Source: CAVYOE01 sp963770155 | GTDB lineage: Bacteria; Actinomycetota; Thermoleophilia; Solirubrobacterales; 70-9 | Direction of reading: 5' to 3' | DNA: 64,000 bases | Assembly (NCBI GenBank): GCA_963770155.1 | Contig: CAVYOE010000001.1 | Coordinates: 1,116,001 to 1,180,000, forward strand | In this document: positions 26,336 through 34,860 of the stretch, one piece after another | Layout: each line of letters begins with the position of its first letter | Numbering within the stretch: the first letter of the stretch is position 1 | Notes under the pieces: generated by a model | Seen by the model: only the letters and a program-made list of their open reading frames with translations | Database searches by the model: none | Told to the model about the DNA's origin: nothing | Made by a program: the position numbers and the translations under genes

Positions 26336-27525
26336 CAGGCCCGGGCCCGGCGCCCGACGACCTCGTCATAGACGGCAGCGGTGCGCTCGGCGACGTCGCC
26401 CCAGTCGAACCTGCGCAGGTGCTCAAAGGCCTCTGCAGTGATCCGGCGGCACAGCTTCGCGTCGGCGAGCACACGCACGGTCATCTCCGCCAGGGATTCG
26501 GGGTCGCGTGCGCGGAAGCGCAGCCCGACCTCGTCGTGCGGCACGACCTCGCGGAGGCCGCCGGTGTCGGCGACGATGCATGGGCAGCTCGAGGCCATCG
26601 CCTCCAGGGCGACCAGGCCGAACGGCTCGTAGATCGAAGGAACGACGCAGACGTCGGCGATCCGGTACAGCGAATGCAGAACGTCGTCGCCGATCCAGCC
26701 GACGAAGGTGCCGTGCTCCATCAGGCCGAGGTCCTCCGCCTGGCGTCGCAGCTCCTGCTCATGTGTCCCTGACCCGGCGACAATGAACCGGGTGCCGGGG
26801 CGGCGCTCGATGATCTCCGGGAGAGCTTCGAGCGCAACCTGGAAGCCCTTCTCGTAGACCAGCCGGCCGACCAGCAGGACAAGTTGCTCCTCCGGTCGCG
26901 CGAACTCGGCCCGCAGCCGGCGCAGCTCGTCGTCGTCCTGCGGTTGCAGGTCTTCGGGGTCGATCCCGTTCGGGATCACCTCGACCCGGCTCTCGTCGAC
27001 TCCGAAGATGTCGACGATCTGCTCCCGCATGAAGGTGGAGCAGGCGATCACCCGGTCCGAGCGGTTGGTGATCCAGCGCTCGACTCCGTGGATGTAGCTC
27101 TGCGGGTGCTTGTCGACCCAGCCCTGGTGGCGCCCGTGCTCGGTGGCGTGAATCGTGGTCACCAAGGGCGCGTCGAAGCGGCGGGCCAGGTGGTCGCAGG
27201 CATTCGCGACCAGCCAGTCGTGCCCGTGGACGAGGTCGAAGCTGTGGCGGTCGCCGATCTCGACCCCGGCAGCGAGCATGTCGGAGTTCATCCGCTCGAC
27301 CCAGGCGACGAACTCGCCGAGGTCGGTCGGTCGGGTCGGCTCGAGCACCCGGTGAACGTGGACCCCGTCGATCTCCTCCGCCGGCGACTCCTCGCCGCCG
27401 CGGGTGAGGACGTGGACCTCGACCCCGCGCTCGACCAGGCCTTCGGAGAGCTTGCGGACGTGCCGCGCCAAGCCGCCCTCGATCAGCGGCGGGTACTCCC
27501 AGGAGAGGATCAGGACGCGTGGCAT
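26335..27525 (-). CDS. GT4 alpha-glucosyltransferase (glycogen synthase-like, Rv3032 type)
   Basis: 396 residues with two Rossmann domains. N-terminal LILSWEYPPLIEGGLARHV and HGHDWLVANAC, then C-terminal IPNGIDPEDL and the donor-binding E-x7-E in IYEPFGLVALEAM, all typical for GT4 enzymes making alpha-1,4-glucan. The order methyltransferase, GH57 branching enzyme, GT4 equals Rv3030-Rv3031-Rv3032 of Mycobacterium tuberculosis, where the product is the glucan of methylglucose lipopolysaccharide. Starts 25 bases after the branching-enzyme stop. Likely a cytosolic, nucleotide-glucose-using enzyme. Confidence 0.88.
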   Translation of the reverse strand: MPRVLILSWEYPPLIEGGLARHVRKLSEGLVERGVEVHVLTRGGEESPAEEIDGVHVHRVLEPTRPTDLGEFVAWVERMNSDMLAAGVEIGDRHSFDLVHGHDWLVANACDHLARRFDAPLVTTIHATEHGRHQGWVDKHPQSYIHGVERWITNRSDRVIACSTFMREQIVDIFGVDESRVEVIPNGIDPEDLQPQDDDELRRLRAEFARPEEQLVLLVGRLVYEKGFQVALEALPEIIERRPGTRFIVAGSGTHEQELRRQAEDLGLMEHGTFVGWIGDDVLHSLYRIADVCVVPSIYEPFGLVALEAMASSCPCIVADTGGLREVVPHDEVGLRFRARDPESLAEMTVRVLADAKLCRRITAEAFEHLRRFDWGDVAERTAAVYDEVVGRRARA

Positions 27526-27550
27526 GGCGGGGGGATGTGGGTCAGGGGGA

Positions 27551-28966
27551 CTACGGCTCGAACAGCGGCGCGATGCTCAGATCTGGAGCCAGGTTGCGCA
27601 GCCGCGAATCGGGCGGATCAGTGGATTCTATGGCCTCCAACAGGCCCTCCGCGTGCGCGGTGGCCCGCTTGTACGGATAGTCGCCTGCCTGCCGGCGCTT
27701 GTCGAGGAAGGCCCAGTCGCTTGCCTGCACGGCGAGCAGCTCCCGCGCGGCGCGGTCGGCGCGTGCCCCGTTGAGCTGACCCGAGGAGAGACTCCGCAGC
27801 AGCCGCAGCTCGAGCCGCCGCGCTCCCCAGACCAGGTCGGCGACCTCGGTTGAATCCCAGGTGGAGAGGTCTTTCGCCTCGCCCCAGCTCGATTCGGCCA
27901 GCTCGCGCTCCTCGGGTTCGTGCTCGGCAAGTGCTGCGGAGAGCGTCAGCAGCCGAACCCCGGCCTCCTCCGCCGATTCGATCACGGCGGCGAGCCACTG
28001 CGGGCCCTCGGACCACCAGTGACCGAGCAGCTCGGTGTCGATCGCGAACACGACCAGGCCCCGGCGGCCGCGCACATCGGCGAAGTTCCGCAGCCGCTCG
28101 GCGATATCTCCGAGGAACTCGCGGGCATGCGCGGTGGCGCGCTCCTCGGCAGCCGCCGCGTCATAGGGCGCCCCGCCGACGTTCCACAGCCTGCTGCCGT
28201 GGATGGAGAGGCGGTGGTACTCGGCGTAGTCCCCGTGAGAGGGATAGCCGCCCTGCGACCAGAGCAGCCGGACACTGGGCCAGTCAATCGTGAATGCCAC
28301 CGGCCCCGCCGCTGTCCTGGCCGGCGCCAGCGCCGCGAGCGGCTCCTCAACCGCGCTTTGATCGACGCAGGTGTATTCGAGGCCCCGTTCGGCAAGGAGC
28401 GACTCGATTCCGGGGCTGTAGGCGCATTCGGGCAGCCAGAAGCCGCGCGGTTCGCCGAAGCGGCGGGTGTGGGAGCGCACCCCGGCGTCGACCTGGAGCC
28501 GGCGCGCCTCCTGGGTCGCCAGCTTCGGCAGGACCGCGTGGGTTGCGCAGGAGGCGAGCAGCTCGACCCGGCCCTCCCTCTGCGCTTCCTGGAAAGCAGG
28601 CAGGGCCTCCCCGCTGGTGGCCTCGAGTGCCTCGATCGCTGCCCGGTAATGCCGGGCCTCCGCGCCCGCTGCCGCCGCCAGCTTCTCGTCTCCAGCCTCG
28701 GCCTGGTCCCGCTCGGCCGCGCCGAGGCGGTGCTCGCGCAGGAAGGCAAGCATTCTCTCCCCCACTCCTTCCGCTTCGAGCTGGTCGGCAAGCACCGGGG
28801 TTACCCCGACGGTGACGCGGTCGGCGGCCTTGAGCACCGGCAGGTAGCTGCGGGCAACGGCGTCGAACAACCACTCCTCCCCGAAGGGATAGGTCCCGAA
28901 CCCCTCGACGTAGGGCATGTGGCTGTGGAGGACGATCGCCAGATCGCCGGCGTCCTCCCTAGGCAT
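27551..28966 (-). CDS. GH57 1,4-alpha-glucan branching enzyme
   Basis: 471 residues. Family GH57 with a DUF1957-type C-terminal domain: LHSHMPYVEGFGTYPFGE at the start, the nucleophile Glu in GFWLPECAYSPG near residue 185, the acid Asp in FAIDTELLGHWW near residue 320, and a helical end (ASDWAFLDKRRQAGDYPY). It transfers alpha-1,4 segments to make alpha-1,6 branches. ATG 28966 overlaps the methyltransferase stop by eight bases; an upstream frame to 29020 lies inside that gene. Partner of the GT4 enzyme downstream. Confidence 0.9.
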   Translation of the reverse strand: MPREDAGDLAIVLHSHMPYVEGFGTYPFGEEWLFDAVARSYLPVLKAADRVTVGVTPVLADQLEAEGVGERMLAFLREHRLGAAERDQAEAGDEKLAAAAGAEARHYRAAIEALEATSGEALPAFQEAQREGRVELLASCATHAVLPKLATQEARRLQVDAGVRSHTRRFGEPRGFWLPECAYSPGIESLLAERGLEYTCVDQSAVEEPLAALAPARTAAGPVAFTIDWPSVRLLWSQGGYPSHGDYAEYHRLSIHGSRLWNVGGAPYDAAAAEERATAHAREFLGDIAERLRNFADVRGRRGLVVFAIDTELLGHWWSEGPQWLAAVIESAEEAGVRLLTLSAALAEHEPEERELAESSWGEAKDLSTWDSTEVADLVWGARRLELRLLRSLSSGQLNGARADRAARELLAVQASDWAFLDKRRQAGDYPYKRATAHAEGLLEAIESTDPPDSRLRNLAPDLSIAPLFEP

Positions 28967-29714
28967 GGCAGACGGCGATGAAGTCCAGGGCCCTCTCCAG
29001 AGGCCGCTCGCGAAGCGCAAAGTCGCGCGAGCTGATCGCGGGGACGAAGCGGTCGTAGAAAGGCCCGGTCAGACGCAGCGTCTTGTGGACCCGGTCCCAA
29101 CCGAGCTTCACTGCGATCTCCTGGGCGCGCAGCTTGCGCGCGTGGAAGAGGCCGAGAATCTCGACCCGCGAGAAGTGCGGTTCGAGCAGCTCCCGGTACT
29201 CACCGATGTCGTATTCGCGCAGGTGCCATGGGTTGTCCGACTTCTCGGCCTCGGGTCCGGCCAGGGTGAGCCGGTTGGGGGTGGAGATGTAGGAGACCGG
29301 CGCCACCCTGGCGAAACCGGCCAGGAGGCGACCCGGCTCGTGCACGTGTTCGATCGTCTGCAGGAAGACGATCGCGTCGACGTCCTGTTCGAACTCCTCG
29401 ACCAGCTCGCGCCGGAACTCGAGGTTGGGCCGGCGGTAGCGGAGCCGGGCGTGCTCGTAGGCGTCGGGGTTGGCATCGACCCCGATCACCTCCCGGGCGC
29501 TCCGCGCCAGAAGATCGGACCCGTACCCCTCCCCGCAGGCGAGGTCGGCCACGCGCAGGCCGCGACAGCGCCCCGCGATCCACTCGTAGACAGCAAGGTG
29601 GCGGCGGTACCAATAGTTCTCCTCAGGCACATCAGGCAGCGTGCGCTCACCGGTCAGCTCCAAGGGCGGGACACCCGGAGGCTGGCCTTGCTGGGCATAG
29701 GTGGGCTCGCTCAT
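28959..29714 (-). CDS. class I SAM-dependent methyltransferase (Rv3030-like)
   Basis: 251 residues. SAM motif I VADLACGEGYGSDLL, motif II VIGVDANPDAYEHA and motif IV DAIVFLQTIEHVHEP are clear. It heads the operon methyltransferase-GH57-GT4, so a sugar O-methyltransferase for a methylated alpha-glucan is the best guess, by synteny with Rv3030. The ATG follows TAACGT by 7 nt, within a 23-bp gap to a divergent methyltransferase gene. The SAM fold is certain; the substrate is inferred. Confidence 0.85.
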   Translation of the reverse strand: MSEPTYAQQGQPPGVPPLELTGERTLPDVPEENYWYRRHLAVYEWIAGRCRGLRVADLACGEGYGSDLLARSAREVIGVDANPDAYEHARLRYRRPNLEFRRELVEEFEQDVDAIVFLQTIEHVHEPGRLLAGFARVAPVSYISTPNRLTLAGPEAEKSDNPWHLREYDIGEYRELLEPHFSRVEILGLFHARKLRAQEIAVKLGWDRVHKTLRLTGPFYDRFVPAISSRDFALRERPLERALDFIAVCHA

Positions 29715-29721
29715 CGCGCGG

Positions 29722-29731
29722 ACGTTACATT
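29722..29731. promoter_or_regulatory. overlapping bidirectional -10 elements, two methyltransferase genes
   Basis: The ten bases ACGTTACATT hold TACATT on the plus strand (29726-29731, 6 nt before ATG 29738) and TAACGT on the minus strand (29722-29727, 7 nt before ATG 29714). The two hexamers share two base pairs, so the promoters should exclude each other. The entire intergenic region is 23 bp. Confidence 0.65.
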
Positions 29732-29737
29732 TCGCCG

Positions 29738-30652
29738 ATGCCTGTCTCCCGCTCGGCGACGCCCGACCACATCAAGGACGTCAATTCGCGCTACCACGAC
29801 GCCGCGGCCGATTCCTACGACAGCAAGTGGGGAATCGACTTCGGCCGGGTCGGACGCCACCAGGTACGAAGCAAGCTGGTCAAGGCACTCGGCGAGGAAC
29901 CGCGCGAGCCGTTCGGGCACGCGCTCGAGATCGGGGCCGGTACCGGCTATTTCTCTCTCAACCTGCTCGCGGTCGGCTTGATCGAGGAGGCAACCGCGAC
30001 GGACATCTCCGACGGGATGCTTGCCACCCTGAGCCGCAATGCCGAGGAGCTCGACCTCGACGTCGAAACGGTGCGCACGGAGGCCGAGGAGCTGCCCTTC
30101 GAAGATGAGAGCTTCGATCTCGTCTTCGGCCACGCAGTCCTTCACCACATCCCGGACCTGGACGCGGCCTTCTCGGAGTTCCACCGCGTGTTGCGCCCCG
30201 GCGGCACGATCGCCTTCTGTGGGGAGCCCTCCCGCTACGGCGACCTGCTCGCCGCCGTGCCCAAGTACAGCGCCAGGGCGTTCGCCCCACTGTGGCGGCT
30301 CGCGCTGGGCGCCCGGCGGCGGCTCCCCGATCCGGAGGCCTCGCGTAACGGCCACGACCTGGAGGCCGAGGTCGACGTCCACGCCTTCGCCCCCTCCCAC
30401 CTGCGGCGGCTCGCAAGTGACACGGGCTTCGACTCGGTCCGCGTCAAGGGCGAGGAACTGCTCGCCAACATCGGCGGCTGGACGACCCGCACGCTCGAAG
30501 CAAGTGCCGAGCCCGAGACGGTCCCCACCGACTGGCGCCGGCTCGCCTTCTCCAGCTATCTCCTCCTACAGAAGCTTGACTCTGAGCTGCTCGAGCCGCG
30601 GCTGCCGCCGCAGCTCTTCTACAACCTGCTCGTCTCCGCCCGCAAGGACTGA
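29738..30652 (+). CDS. class I SAM-dependent methyltransferase
   Basis: 304 residues. An N-terminal helical part, then ALEIGAGTGYFSLNLL (motif I near residue 66), ATDISDGMLATL (motif II) and FGHAVLHHIPDLDAAF with VLRPGGTIAFCGEP, as in ubiquinone/menaquinone-type methyltransferases. The C-terminal 100 residues form a lid domain of unknown specificity. It diverges from the glucan operon and shares its tiny promoter, so it may act in the same pathway. It converges with the cyclase gene with 12 bp between stops. Confidence 0.85.
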   Translation: MPVSRSATPDHIKDVNSRYHDAAADSYDSKWGIDFGRVGRHQVRSKLVKALGEEPREPFGHALEIGAGTGYFSLNLLAVGLIEEATATDISDGMLATLSRNAEELDLDVETVRTEAEELPFEDESFDLVFGHAVLHHIPDLDAAFSEFHRVLRPGGTIAFCGEPSRYGDLLAAVPKYSARAFAPLWRLALGARRRLPDPEASRNGHDLEAEVDVHAFAPSHLRRLASDTGFDSVRVKGEELLANIGGWTTRTLEASAEPETVPTDWRRLAFSSYLLLQKLDSELLEPRLPPQLFYNLLVSARKD

Positions 30653-30664
30653 GCGGACCCCGAC

Positions 30665-31798
30665 TCAGGTGTCGTCGTCGCCAGCGCGCCGGCGGGCACG
30701 ATGGACCTCGATCTCGTCCTTGATCCCCTTGAAGCGGCGCTTTCCTGCGAACGAGAAGCTGAACCTCTCGCTCTCCTTGCCCCCGAGCGCCTCGCGGGTG
30801 GGTGCGTCGACGACGACGCTGTCCGGACGGGCGAAGCCGGTGATCCGACTCGCCAGGTTGACGGGGCGGCCGTACCAGTCGCCGGCGCGGCCGATCGCCT
30901 CACCGAGTGCCACTCCGGCACGCAGAGGCGGCATCTCCTCGTCGGCGGCCGCGGTTTCGACCAGCTGGAGGGTCGCCTCCAGGAGGGGCCCGGGGTCGGG
31001 CGCCACAAGCATTGCCGCGTCGCCGATCATCTTCACCAACCGCACCGGGACGTTCACGGTCGAGCTCGCCATCTCGGTCAGGCGGCCCGACAGCTCGCCG
31101 ATTTCGCTCGCCTCGATCCGCTCGCCTAGTCTCGTGAAACCAACCATGTCGGCGAAGGAAACCGCGATGTTGCTCGAGCCCTCGAGCTCACCCGATGTGA
31201 GCTCGGTCTCCGAGATATATGCCTGCTTGATCGACTCGCGCAGGTGCCGGGCGAAGACGTACTCCATGGTCGTCCCCAGGACTGGAGTCATCAACTTCGC
31301 CATGTCGGCATAGCGCCGGGCCAGGTCATGCTCGGTATCACCCGCCTGGAGGTAGACCTCGCCGATCAGTGACTGTGTCGCCTCCGCCAAGCGCGACATC
31401 GACATTCCGATCACACGGGCAACCTCGATGATTCCCTCTTCGGGCAGGCCTGCATCGTTGAAGGCCTTGGACCGTTTCGCCGCCTCGAGGTCCTCCTCGG
31501 TCAGCAGCACCTCGCCCGGCCCGGCGACGGGCAAACCGAGGGCCCTGATCTCGCGCTCGAGGAAGTCGACATCCAGGCCGGAGAGCTCGGCTACCTGCTC
31601 GGGCGTGTACTTGAACTCGCCAGCGAGGGCGCGCTCGACCGGCAGCAGCGCCAAGCGGTCCTCGGCAACGGCTTCGCGCATCTCTTCAACGGTGACGCCC
31701 TTATCCGCGAGAGAGCGGAGCAGCTCGAGCCGTGCCTCTCGCACATCTCCTTCGATGCCCTCGAGCAGCCCCTCGTCTTCGAAATCGATCTCTGCCAC
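30665..31798 (-). CDS. class III adenylate/guanylate cyclase with N-terminal regulatory domain
   Basis: 377 residues. The first 190 residues are a helical regulatory domain like that of mycobacterial Rv1264 (VAELSGLDVDFLEREIRALG). The cyclase homology domain has both metal Asp residues (SFADMVGFTRLGER and MIGDAAMLVA), the Asn/Arg of transition-state binding in VNLASRI and FKGIKDEIEV near the end. It should make cAMP. GTG 31798 chosen; the frame upstream overlaps the gamma-glutamyltransferase gene, whose stop is seven bases away. An operon with that gene is likely. Confidence 0.85.
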   Translation of the reverse strand: MAEIDFEDEGLLEGIEGDVREARLELLRSLADKGVTVEEMREAVAEDRLALLPVERALAGEFKYTPEQVAELSGLDVDFLEREIRALGLPVAGPGEVLLTEEDLEAAKRSKAFNDAGLPEEGIIEVARVIGMSMSRLAEATQSLIGEVYLQAGDTEHDLARRYADMAKLMTPVLGTTMEYVFARHLRESIKQAYISETELTSGELEGSSNIAVSFADMVGFTRLGERIEASEIGELSGRLTEMASSTVNVPVRLVKMIGDAAMLVAPDPGPLLEATLQLVETAAADEEMPPLRAGVALGEAIGRAGDWYGRPVNLASRITGFARPDSVVVDAPTREALGGKESERFSFSFAGKRRFKGIKDEIEVHRARRRAGDDDT

Positions 31799-31805
31799 GC
31801 GCGGA

Positions 31806-33374
31806 TTACACCAGCACGACCGCGCCGCCCCGGCGCGGGTCGCCGCCGCCCGAGAGCTCGCCGCTGGACGGGTCGCGGGCGACCGCCTGGACGCCGCCGA
31901 AGTAGAGGTTCTGGCGCTGCCAGCGGGCAACCGGCACTCCGCGCTCCTCGAGTCGCGCCAGTGCCTGCTCGTCGATCCCGGGCTCGGCCTGCACGGTGTC
32001 CGCCTCGTAGTGCAGGCGCGGGGCACGGACCGCCTCGTCCGGGCCCATGCCTTCCTCGACCGAGCGGATGATCGTCTGCAGGATCGCCGAGCGGATCCGG
32101 TTCGAGCCGGCGCTGCCCAGGCCCATGGCCATCTCCCCACCTTCCAGCACCACCGTCGGTGCCATCATCGACGGCACCCGCCGTCCTGGCGCGATCTTGT
32201 GGAAGCCCAGCGGGTTCAGGTCCTCCTCGCCGAGCATGTTGTTGACGTGGACTCCGGTGCCCGGAACGAGCAACCCCGAGCCGGTCCCGTTCGAGCAGGT
32301 GACGGTCGCGCACATCCCCTTCTCGTCGAGGACCGCCAGATGGGTGGTCGAGCCGAGCGCGTCTCCCCCACCCCCTTTTCCGACCTCGCCGTTGCCGTCG
32401 GATCCGAGCAACCCGTGGCGCTCGTCCTGGGCCTCGACGTCGAGGCGCTCGGGGTCGAGAAACGTCTCGGCGAAGTCGTCGCTGTAGAGGCCCTCGCTGA
32501 ACTCCTCACCCCGACTGCGATTGGCCGCATCCATGGAGGCGACGACTCGCTCGACGTCGCTGCGCTCCCCGAGGCGCTCGAGCAAGCCGAGGCAGAACGC
32601 AATCAGGATGCCGCCCGAGGATGGCGGCGGGTTGGTCAATACCTCGGTGCCGCGGAAGCTGGCTCGGACTGGCGGGCGCTCGATCGCCTCGTATTCGGCC
32701 AGGTCCGTGCGCCCGAGCGTCCCCCCCTGCTCGATCACGAACTCGGACACCGCCGCCGCGATCTCGCCCCGGTAGAAGGGCTCGGGCCCCTCGGCGCCGA
32801 AGCGCTCCAGGGCCACCGCCAGCTCCGGGAAGCGGAATACCTCTCCCTCGCGCAGCATCTGGCCATTCGGCGCGTAGAGCTCGCGAGTCTGCTCGGTCAT
32901 CGTGTAGATCGGAGCGAGGATCTTGAAGATGTAGGCCTGCTCGGCGTTCACAGGGGCGCCGTCGTGGGCGAGGCGGATCGCCGGAGCCGTGAGATCTGCG
33001 ATCGCGGCCGTCCCGAAGCGCTCGGCCGCCTTGGCGAGGCCGGCGGGCAGCCCAGGGACCCCGCACGACGCCGCGCCGACGTTGAACGTCTGCGGCGTCT
33101 CGTCGAAATAGACGGGGACCGGGACCAGCTCCGCCCCCCGTTCGGTCCCGTCCTTGCCGGGCGCGGCAACGAAGAAGTCGATCAGAGCGTCTTCGGCGGC
33201 GCCGTGGACGAGCATGAAGCCGCCGGCGCCAAACCCCGTGAGCGGGCTCTCGACCGCGAACGACGCCATCACCGCGGCGACCGCCGCGTCTACCGCGTTT
33301 CCTCCCTCTCCCAACGCCCAGGCGCCGGCATTCGCGGTCTCCGGATGACCGGCTGCGACTACTCCTCCGCTCAC
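31806..33374 (-). CDS. gamma-glutamyltransferase family protein
   Basis: 522 residues, a single-chain Ntn-hydrolase precursor. N-terminal GHPETANAGAWALGEGGNAV, the mid-chain GGFMLVHG, and the self-processing threonine at the head of TTHLAVLDEKG with NGTGSGL following it. Cleavage there would give large and small subunits. It hydrolyses or transfers gamma-glutamyl groups, e.g. of glutathione-like thiols. There is no signal peptide, so it is probably cytosolic, unlike secreted GGTs; an acylase or hydrolase role is possible. GTG start, leaderless-type. Confidence 0.88.
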   Translation of the reverse strand: MSGGVVAAGHPETANAGAWALGEGGNAVDAAVAAVMASFAVESPLTGFGAGGFMLVHGAAEDALIDFFVAAPGKDGTERGAELVPVPVYFDETPQTFNVGAASCGVPGLPAGLAKAAERFGTAAIADLTAPAIRLAHDGAPVNAEQAYIFKILAPIYTMTEQTRELYAPNGQMLREGEVFRFPELAVALERFGAEGPEPFYRGEIAAAVSEFVIEQGGTLGRTDLAEYEAIERPPVRASFRGTEVLTNPPPSSGGILIAFCLGLLERLGERSDVERVVASMDAANRSRGEEFSEGLYSDDFAETFLDPERLDVEAQDERHGLLGSDGNGEVGKGGGGDALGSTTHLAVLDEKGMCATVTCSNGTGSGLLVPGTGVHVNNMLGEEDLNPLGFHKIAPGRRVPSMMAPTVVLEGGEMAMGLGSAGSNRIRSAILQTIIRSVEEGMGPDEAVRAPRLHYEADTVQAEPGIDEQALARLEERGVPVARWQRQNLYFGGVQAVARDPSSGELSGGGDPRRGGAVVLV

Positions 33375-33380
33375 GCCCTC

Positions 33381-33386
33381 AGCCTA
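33381..33386 (-). promoter_or_regulatory. -10 element for leaderless gamma-glutamyltransferase gene
   Basis: TAGGCT, 6 nt before the GTG at 33374. Confidence 0.5.
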
Positions 33387-33426
33387 CGGGCGCGGCTGGA
33401 GCGAATGACGGTCGCGCGAGGTGCGG

Positions 33427-34077
33427 CTAGCAGTAAGTCGCGGGAATGGGAGCCCCACCGTCGAACTCGCGGTGAGCGCCCTTGGAGCCGAGATCGATCG
33501 CCGAGGTGTTGTCGGTAGTCCCGACCACGTGATGCTGGCCGTCGGCGGTGACGAAGTCGATCTTGGCGTAGGCGTGGGCCGACCCTACATCGGGCGCCCC
33601 GTAACAAATCCCGAAGCTGAAGTTGCGCGCCGGGGTCGGAGCGAGGTCCGTGAAGGTCTCGGTGGCCACGGTAGTGCCGCCGGTGGGCGGGGTGACCGTG
33701 GCGTTGGCAGAAAAGGTCGAGCCCGGGATCGGGTTGGATGTGGCCTTGCCTACAAGGCCGTTCGAGTCGAAGGCGAACAGGTCTAGGTTGGTGAGCGGGT
33801 TATCGCCCGTCCATGTCAACGTGGCGCGAATGACCGGCGTGGTGCCGAGGGGACTGGGCTTCCTCACGCACTTCCGCTTCTTCTTGCCGTTCTTCTTCTT
33901 GATCACGACGCGCTTGAAGCCCGGCTTGCACTTCTTCTTTTTCTTCTTCGCGGCAGTCGAGGCGCCGTCGCCGCCCGCGGCGGTCGATACGGGGCCGATG
34001 CCGGTGACAACCAAAGCGAGCGCGGCAAGCAGCGCCAGCGCGGTCGTTCCCTTGCTCCTGCGTGAAAGTCTCGCCAT
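33427..34077 (-). CDS. exported protein with N-terminal Lys/Cys module, paralogue 1
   Basis: 216 residues. Signal peptide (TALALLAALALVVTGIGPVS), then immediately the cationic module: six lysines, a Cys, GFKRVV, KKKNGKKK, a second Cys and VRK. The rest is a beta-sandwich-like domain (ATLTWTGDNPLTNLDLFAFD, TFTDLAPTPARNFSFGICYG) seen also in the neighbour at 34172. That domain resembles the C-terminal/pre-peptidase jelly-roll type. Its promoter is of the standard -35/-10 kind. Function unknown; probably envelope-associated. Confidence 0.7.
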   Translation of the reverse strand: MARLSRRSKGTTALALLAALALVVTGIGPVSTAAGGDGASTAAKKKKKKCKPGFKRVVIKKKNGKKKRKCVRKPSPLGTTPVIRATLTWTGDNPLTNLDLFAFDSNGLVGKATSNPIPGSTFSANATVTPPTGGTTVATETFTDLAPTPARNFSFGICYGAPDVGSAHAYAKIDFVTADGQHHVVGTTDNTSAIDLGSKGAHREFDGGAPIPATYC

Positions 34078-34088
34078 TCACCGGTGAC

Positions 34089-34116
34089 TCTATACAAATA
34101 AACCGGCGCGGGTCAA
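34089..34116 (-). promoter_or_regulatory. promoter with -35 and -10 for the exported protein gene
   Basis: TTGACC (34111-34116) and TATAGA (34089-34094) with a 16-bp spacer; the ATG at 34077 follows 11 nt after the -10, so the leader is only a few bases long. Confidence 0.65.
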
Positions 34117-34121
34117 GCGAA

Positions 34122-34149
34122 AAACCGGCCGGCTTGCGCCGGCCGGTTT
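34122..34149 (-). terminator. intrinsic terminator after the second exported protein gene
   Basis: A perfect 12-bp stem (AAACCGGCCGGC with its complement) and 4-nt loop, followed on the minus strand by TTTTT. It lies 22 bp past the stop of the 34172 gene and just upstream of the next promoter, so it separates the two paralogues. Confidence 0.85.
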
Positions 34150-34171
34150 CAATCGATGATTCAGATGCGGC

Positions 34172-34798
<627 letters not shown>

Positions 34799-34814
34799 CA
34801 CATCCCCTTCGTTA

Positions 34815-34834
34815 GCTTGCCTGTCGCGGCAAGC
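34815..34834. other. hairpin between ftsZ and the exported protein gene
   Basis: GCTTGCC and GGCAAGC form a perfect 7-bp stem with a 6-nt loop in the 62-bp gap. It could end the ftsZ transcript or structure the leader of the downstream gene; no T-run is present. Confidence 0.4.
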
Positions 34835-34860
34835 GTACTTCAGTGGTGTGTGAAGTCGCT

